A model generated the notes under the pieces. The model saw only the letters and a list, made by a program, of their open reading frames with translations. It was not told the DNA's origin and searched no databases. A program made the translations under genes and the position numbers. Source: Edaphobacter bradus (lineage in GTDB: Bacteria; Acidobacteriota; Terriglobia; Terriglobales; Acidobacteriaceae). Taken from it: a stretch of 64,000 nt of DNA. The first letter of the stretch is position 1; each line of letters begins with the position of its first letter. The stretch lies in NCBI RefSeq assembly GCF_025685645.1, contig NZ_JAGSYF010000001.1:682001-746000 (forward strand), read 5' to 3'. Shown here one piece after another: positions 60,293 to 64,000 of this stretch.

Positions 60293-61612
60293 ATGGGAAA
60301 CCCAAGGAATGGTTTGACCGACTCGAGCGACTGGGGCTGCGATATGCACGGACGCGACCTCGCGACGCGAGGGGCTAGCCGGCGCGGATTTATGAAGGGC
60401 GGTGCCCTGACGCTGGTGGGAACGTCGGTGATCCCAGCCTTCTTGAAGCGAAGCGTCCTGGCCGAGATGACGACGGCAGCGACGAACAATAAGAAGCTCG
60501 TGGTGCTCTTCCAGCGTGGTGCGGCCGACGGGTTGAATATCGTTGTGCCCTATCGCGAGAAGAACTACTACGCCATGCGCTCTTCCATTGCCATCAAGCA
60601 GAACGAGGTCCTGGATCTGGACGGGTTCTTCGGGTTGCACCCTGCGCTGGCCTCGTTCAAGCCTCTTTACGATGCGGGACATTTGGCGATCATCCATGCT
60701 GCCGGCTCGCCGGACATGACGCGGTCGCACTTTGATGCACAAGACTACATGGAGAGCGGAACGCCGGGCGTTAAGGTCACCGAAGACGGCTGGCTGAACC
60801 GCGCGCTCCAGGCAGAGGCCCTCAAAGGGAAGCCATCGGCCTTCAGGGCAGTTGCACTCGGCACGCAGGTGCCCCGGACGCTGCAGGGGAAGGTTCCGGC
60901 CATTGCGATCAACAACCTGGCGGACTTTTCTGTCGCTGGTCGCGGACCCCAGACTTCGCCCATCAGCAACGCCTTTCAGGCGATGTACGACGAGAGTACG
61001 GACGCGGTGCTCCACGGAACAGGGCAGGAGACCTTCGAGGCCGTGCGGATGTTGAAGGCGGCTGATCCGTCGAAGTATCAGCCCGCTGATGGAGTCGCCT
61101 ATCCGAATACGCCATTCGGCAACAGCCTGAAGCAGGTCGCCCAGTTGATGAAGGCGAACCTGGGAGTCGAGGCTGCGTTCTCAGATATCGGAGGCTGGGA
61201 TACGCACCAGAACCAGGGAAACGTGAATGGGCAGCTCGCGAACCGGCTGAAGGAATTCTCCGAAACTATCTCCGCTTTCTGGAAGGATATGGGACAGGAC
61301 GCCGAAAACATTACCCTGGTGACGATGTCGGAGTTTGGCCGGACAGCCCGTCAGAACGGCACGGGCGGAACGGACCACGGTCACGCCAATGTCATGTTCG
61401 TCCTTGGCGGACAGGTCAAAGGTGGCAAGGTCTACGGCAAGTGGCCAGGGCTGGCAAACGAACAGTTGAATGAAGGCCGTGATCTTACTGTAACAACTGA
61501 CTTTAGACGGGTCTTTGGCGAAGCTGCTTACAAGACCCTCGGATCGAAGAACATGGATATCGTCTTTCCAGGGGCCCAGATCAACCCTAAGCAGTTTCTC
61601 GAGTTCCTCTAA
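60293..61612 (+). CDS. DUF1501 domain protein, Tat-exported
   Basis: 439 aa. N-terminal twin-arginine signal ASRRGFMKGGALTLVGTSVI (about 28-47), then the DUF1501 start LVVLFQRGAADGLNIVVPY, GWDTHQNQG and the C-terminal TLVTMSEFGRTARQNGTGGTDHGHANVMFVLGG. The fold resembles alkaline phosphatase/sulfatase; function unproven. AGGAGG 8 bp before the ATG at 60293. Its normal DUF1800 partner is only a remnant upstream. Confidence 0.92.
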   Translation: MGNPRNGLTDSSDWGCDMHGRDLATRGASRRGFMKGGALTLVGTSVIPAFLKRSVLAEMTTAATNNKKLVVLFQRGAADGLNIVVPYREKNYYAMRSSIAIKQNEVLDLDGFFGLHPALASFKPLYDAGHLAIIHAAGSPDMTRSHFDAQDYMESGTPGVKVTEDGWLNRALQAEALKGKPSAFRAVALGTQVPRTLQGKVPAIAINNLADFSVAGRGPQTSPISNAFQAMYDESTDAVLHGTGQETFEAVRMLKAADPSKYQPADGVAYPNTPFGNSLKQVAQLMKANLGVEAAFSDIGGWDTHQNQGNVNGQLANRLKEFSETISAFWKDMGQDAENITLVTMSEFGRTARQNGTGGTDHGHANVMFVLGGQVKGGKVYGKWPGLANEQLNEGRDLTVTTDFRRVFGEAAYKTLGSKNMDIVFPGAQINPKQFLEFL

Positions 61613-61821
61613 GTGCGGCGTTAGCGTGAGGCGTAACAGCCTATTAACCAAGTATCTGTATTTTGGAAGAATGAATGAGCGGTTCTCCAAAAAAGTGAAA
61701 AATCTGGACAACTTTTTGTCGGGAGCCGCGTCTTATTGAATGTAACAAGCAATCGTCGAGGCTAGCCGTTCCCACAGTCTCGATTTCCCCTAGCTGCAAC
61801 ACCACTCCCCACCAAATACGT

Positions 61822-61850
61822 AAGGCCCCCGGTGTATAGGGGGCCTTCAC
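61822..61850. terminator. Bidirectional terminator-like hairpin
   Basis: AAGGCCCCC and GGGGGCCTT form a 9-bp stem with an 8-base loop between the convergent DUF1501 and DoxX genes. It has only short T and A runs on its flanks. Confidence 0.6.
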
Positions 61851-61878
61851 TCCTTCTGGCGCCAATCTCTCCCCGCCC

Positions 61879-62304
61879 TCAGGCGAGGCCGAGCTTGCGG
61901 TCAAGAGCGCAGGTCCCCGCCCCATAAAAGAAAAGCATCAGCGCGACGACCAAAAGGGCCAGACCATACTCCGAGCCGGAATACCCGTGGTGACGATTGA
62001 CCATTACCAGAGCGACGGCCATGTCGCAGGCGATCATGAACGCGGCAAAGCGTGTAAGCAGACCGAGCAGGATGAGAATTCCTCCCAGGAACTCAGTAAG
62101 CGCCGCGATGCAGCCGAGCCAGTAGGGAAGTCCGAGTGATGTAACGTGGTGTCCGAAGTGGTCGATGGCGGAAAAGGCATTGCCGCCGTGGAAGCCACCA
62201 GCCGGGATCACCTTGCTGAAACCGTGATAGGTCATTGCGAGTCCGAGAACAAGGCGCATGAAGAAAGCGCCCCAGGGCTGCAGGTTGTCGAGCGATTTGG
62301 ACAC
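61879..62304 (-). CDS. DoxX family membrane protein
   Basis: 141 aa from GTG (AGGAG upstream). Four hydrophobic helices; starts LQPWGAFFMRLVLGLAMTYHGFSKV and has LPYWLGCIAALTEFLGGILILLGLLTRFAAFMIACDM, the DoxX pattern. The substrate and electron partners are unknown. Followed on the same strand by the hydrolase-fold gene upstream at 62360. Confidence 0.9.
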   Translation of the reverse strand: MSKSLDNLQPWGAFFMRLVLGLAMTYHGFSKVIPAGGFHGGNAFSAIDHFGHHVTSLGLPYWLGCIAALTEFLGGILILLGLLTRFAAFMIACDMAVALVMVNRHHGYSGSEYGLALLVVALMLFFYGAGTCALDRKLGLA

Positions 62305-62359
62305 GGAACTTCTCCTCGTTTTGTTTTAACTATCCAGAGCCTAGCTGAGGGAAGCGGCT

Positions 62360-63277
62360 TCAGCGGGAGTTTGTTGGCAAGGGTGCCGCGCTAGGCACGA
62401 TCTGGTCGGGAGCTTGAGGCAGGTATTGGTCGAGAAAGCGAGTGATGGCCTGACCGTAGAGAGCGCCATTCGCGGCAGGAAGTTCGACGCTGATCTTTGG
62501 ATCTGAGGCGGTGCGGAATGCCTCGGCAGATGACTTGCCGGTCGTGATGAGAAGCTTCGGCGCGCGGAGCGTGGAGAGCGGTTCAGCGAGAGGAAAACGC
62601 TCGTGAAAGAGGAGCCGCACGGGGATGAACACGGAACGTGGATCGTAGCGGGCGACCTTGAGCAGGTCAGCGCAGGGGGAGTCGAGAATCAGCGCTGGGA
62701 CCTCGGGATGGGCAAGCGTCAGTTGCGCCGCCAGGGAGGCGCCTACGCCTGCACCGTAGGGAACAATCTGGCCCGCGGGGATGGCGCGTGAGAGGGTGAG
62801 GTAGCGCCAGGCCGACTCGGCGTCCTCGGACATCTTCTTCTGGCTAGGGTGGGTCTTCGCGCTGAAGCCATAACCGCGGTAGTCGAAGGCGAAGACGTTG
62901 AGCCCAAGCTGGTGGAGAGCCTCAAGGGTCGGGGTGAAGTCGGAACGTGAGCCATCTCCGCCCGGAAGAAAGAGAATCGTCGTAGTGGCGTAGCGTGCTC
63001 CTGATGCTACGGGCATCCAGACCCCGAGCAATTGTGGGATCGCTGACTCATCCGGGCCAAAGTGGACGGCTTCGGGTGTAGCAGGGGGCTTGGCGTCGCT
63101 GTGGATAGGGTGCAGCACGATCTGCCACTGGCCCTGGAGGAAGAGAAGGCAGAGCGCCAGATAGCTGCAGAGGAGGGCGGCAACAAGGACCAGCCCAAGG
63201 GCCCTAAGAAGCCAGAGAGGGTTGACGGCTTCGGTCTGCGAGAGGGCAGCAGGTAGCTTCGAGGTGGGGCGAGGCAT
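62360..63277 (-). CDS. Alpha/beta-hydrolase-fold protein without catalytic triad
   Basis: 305 aa from the ATG at 63277 (upstream frame to 63379 is non-family). One N-terminal membrane anchor (about 22-47). The hydrolase fold is plain (TTTILFLPGGDGSRSDF, LNVFAFDYRGYGFSA), but the nucleophile elbow is YGAGVG (174-179), with Gly177 instead of Ser. The expected His region reads LPAANGALYG with no His, and no Asp is at the usual place. It resembles bacterial BEM46-type hydrolases. Probably a pseudoenzyme. Confidence 0.82.
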   Translation of the reverse strand: MPRPTSKLPAALSQTEAVNPLWLLRALGLVLVAALLCSYLALCLLFLQGQWQIVLHPIHSDAKPPATPEAVHFGPDESAIPQLLGVWMPVASGARYATTTILFLPGGDGSRSDFTPTLEALHQLGLNVFAFDYRGYGFSAKTHPSQKKMSEDAESAWRYLTLSRAIPAGQIVPYGAGVGASLAAQLTLAHPEVPALILDSPCADLLKVARYDPRSVFIPVRLLFHERFPLAEPLSTLRAPKLLITTGKSSAEAFRTASDPKISVELPAANGALYGQAITRFLDQYLPQAPDQIVPSAAPLPTNSR

Positions 63278-63372
63278 GAGAGATTCTGTAGAAACTTTAG
63301 CACCGGCAGGGGTTGCACTGAGAGGTAGTCTGCCAGCCGGTATCCTAAAAGAAAAGAATACGAGGGGCGAGT

Positions 63373-63753
63373 GTGGCACGTTGGGTTAGGTTGTGTGGAT
63401 TGAGTGAAGCTCCAGAGCCAGGGATGGTAAGCGAGGCAGAGGTTGAGGGAGTCGCTGTCTGCCTCGCGAATCTGAATGGGAGCCTGTCGGCGCTGGATAA
63501 TCACTGTCCCCATCGCGGAGGACCGCTGGGGCAGGGATGGATCGAGGGCGAAGCCGTGGTATGTCCCTGGCACTCCTGGATGTTCAATGCAAAGACCGGA
63601 ATCGCGGAATATCCCCCCAATGAGCAGGTCGGAGTCTTTCCTCTCCGGGTTGACGGCGCTGATGTGTTGATCGAGATCGAGCAGCATGGAGCATCTGCGG
63701 AGGTTCCCGAGGAGAAATCCTTCAAAGATGCCGATGGAAAGCCAGTAATCTGA
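63373..63753 (+). CDS. Rieske [2Fe-2S] ferredoxin-like protein
   Basis: 126 aa from GTG (GAGGGG 6 bp upstream). The cluster ligands are in CPHRGGPLGQG (C-x-H) and CPWHSWMF (C-x2-H), about 45 and 65. Small soluble Rieske proteins pass electrons to oxygenases or act in nitrite-reductase-like systems; the partner is unknown. It is divergent from the hydrolase-fold gene, with about 95 bp between them. Confidence 0.9.
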   Translation: MARWVRLCGLSEAPEPGMVSEAEVEGVAVCLANLNGSLSALDNHCPHRGGPLGQGWIEGEAVVCPWHSWMFNAKTGIAEYPPNEQVGVFPLRVDGADVLIEIEQHGASAEVPEEKSFKDADGKPVI

Positions 63754-63807
63754 TCTACGAGACAAGCATTTGAAGTCACAAGAGCTGGTCTCAGGAGCTT
63801 GAATCCA

Positions 63808-63933
63808 ATGAAGGTTCGCACAATCCTGCTTGCCACTGTCGCCCTTGCTGTTCTGGCCGTTTCCGCCGTCCCAGCGAACGCCGCACAGCACCGGCACCAC
63901 CACCACCGCCCCCATCACCACCACACACGGTAG
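63808..63933 (+). CDS. Secreted histidine-rich peptide
   Basis: 41 aa. AGGAG 10 bp before the ATG. Signal peptide MKVRTILLATVALAVLAVSA with a VPANA cleavage site, then a mature peptide of about 17 residues, AQHRHHHHRPHHHHTR-like, with nine His. It is likely to bind metal ions in the periplasm or outside the cell. The gene is closed by a strong terminator, supporting real expression. Confidence 0.7.
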   Translation: MKVRTILLATVALAVLAVSAVPANAAQHRHHHHRPHHHHTR

Positions 63934-63958
63934 ACCAGAGTTTTTTCTGTTGCAGTTA

Positions 63959-63984
63959 GACCCGGCTTCTGGCCGGGTCTTTTC
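63959..63984 (+). terminator. Rho-independent terminator after the His-rich peptide
   Basis: GACCCGGC (63959-63966), loop TTCTG, GCCGGGTC (63972-63979), then TTTTCGTT. Confidence 0.9.
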
Positions 63985-64000
63985 GTTGCGTACAAATCCG

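Noticed and set aside
1..64000. CRISPR array, prophage, insertion sequence or replication origin
   Set aside because: No regularly spaced repeats, transposase, integrase, phage structural genes or DnaA-box cluster were seen on either strand.

Overview
The window looks like chromosomal DNA from a motile, hopanoid-producing member of the Acidobacteriota (class Terriglobia, in the neighbourhood of Terriglobus, Granulicella or Edaphobacter). The evidence is the high G+C content, an hpnC-hpnD-hpnE/hpnJ hopanoid set, a fused alpha/beta 2-oxoacid dehydrogenase E1, tandem DUF507 genes, a DUF1501 protein, several secreted proteins of acidobacterial type, and TTG/GTG starts with ATGA or GTGA overlaps. 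The genus is inferred from gene content and was not tested by any search.

Layout. 1-4.3 kb: an unknown membrane protein, an FtsB/DivIC-like division protein, an unknown secreted protein, a flavin reductase and an MlaF-MlaE lipid ABC transporter pair. 4.4-11.1 kb: a hopanoid block on both strands (Zn-dehydrogenase, hpnC, hpnD, hpnE; then two half-size DMT transporters and hpnJ, with a strong minus-strand terminator between them). 11.2-14.8 kb: an efflux-type operon (membrane fusion protein, TPR protein, TolC) that has no pump gene. 14.9-18 kb: recJ, a small unknown protein and tandem DUF507 genes. 18.16-18.35 kb: two tRNA-Glu genes (CTC and TTC anticodons). 18.35-20.1 kb: an AT-richer accessory patch with a 3-TM membrane protein and two tiny proteins that repeat the motif of its tail. 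20.15-24.6 kb: miaB, a BFN-domain protein, a GT9 glycosyltransferase and aroA.

24.8-47.0 kb is a flagellar supercluster. It opens with three regulatory genes: an OmpR-type response regulator, a DHp-only fragment of a histidine kinase, and a sigma-54 activator without a DNA-binding domain. A terminator and a likely sigma-54 promoter follow. The structural genes are then collinear: flgB flgC fliE fliF fliG fliH fliI fliJ fliK flgD flgE fliL, an extra SPOA protein, fliO fliP fliQ fliR flhB flhA fliA fliM fliN, and a possible c-di-GMP-binding MshEN protein. This gives the MS ring, C ring, export gate, export ATPase, hook and sigma-28. Filament, P/L ring, distal rod and motor (mot) genes are not in the window.

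47-64 kb: a TolC-type protein, a DUF255 thioredoxin-like protein, an MscS channel gene broken by an in-frame amber codon, an S8 protease, a K+-independent-type H+-pyrophosphatase, the fused E1 dehydrogenase, a DUF1501 protein preceded by the last few dozen codons of a lost DUF1800 partner, DoxX, a hydrolase-fold protein without catalytic residues, a Rieske protein and a 41-aa secreted histidine-rich peptide.

The most promising undescribed system is the three-gene HIK-motif cassette at 18.9-19.8 kb beside the tRNA-Glu pair. Second is the unusual regulatory trio (25-27 kb) in front of the flagellar genes. By eye, the + strand is C-rich before about 24.6 kb and G-rich after it, whatever the gene orientation.
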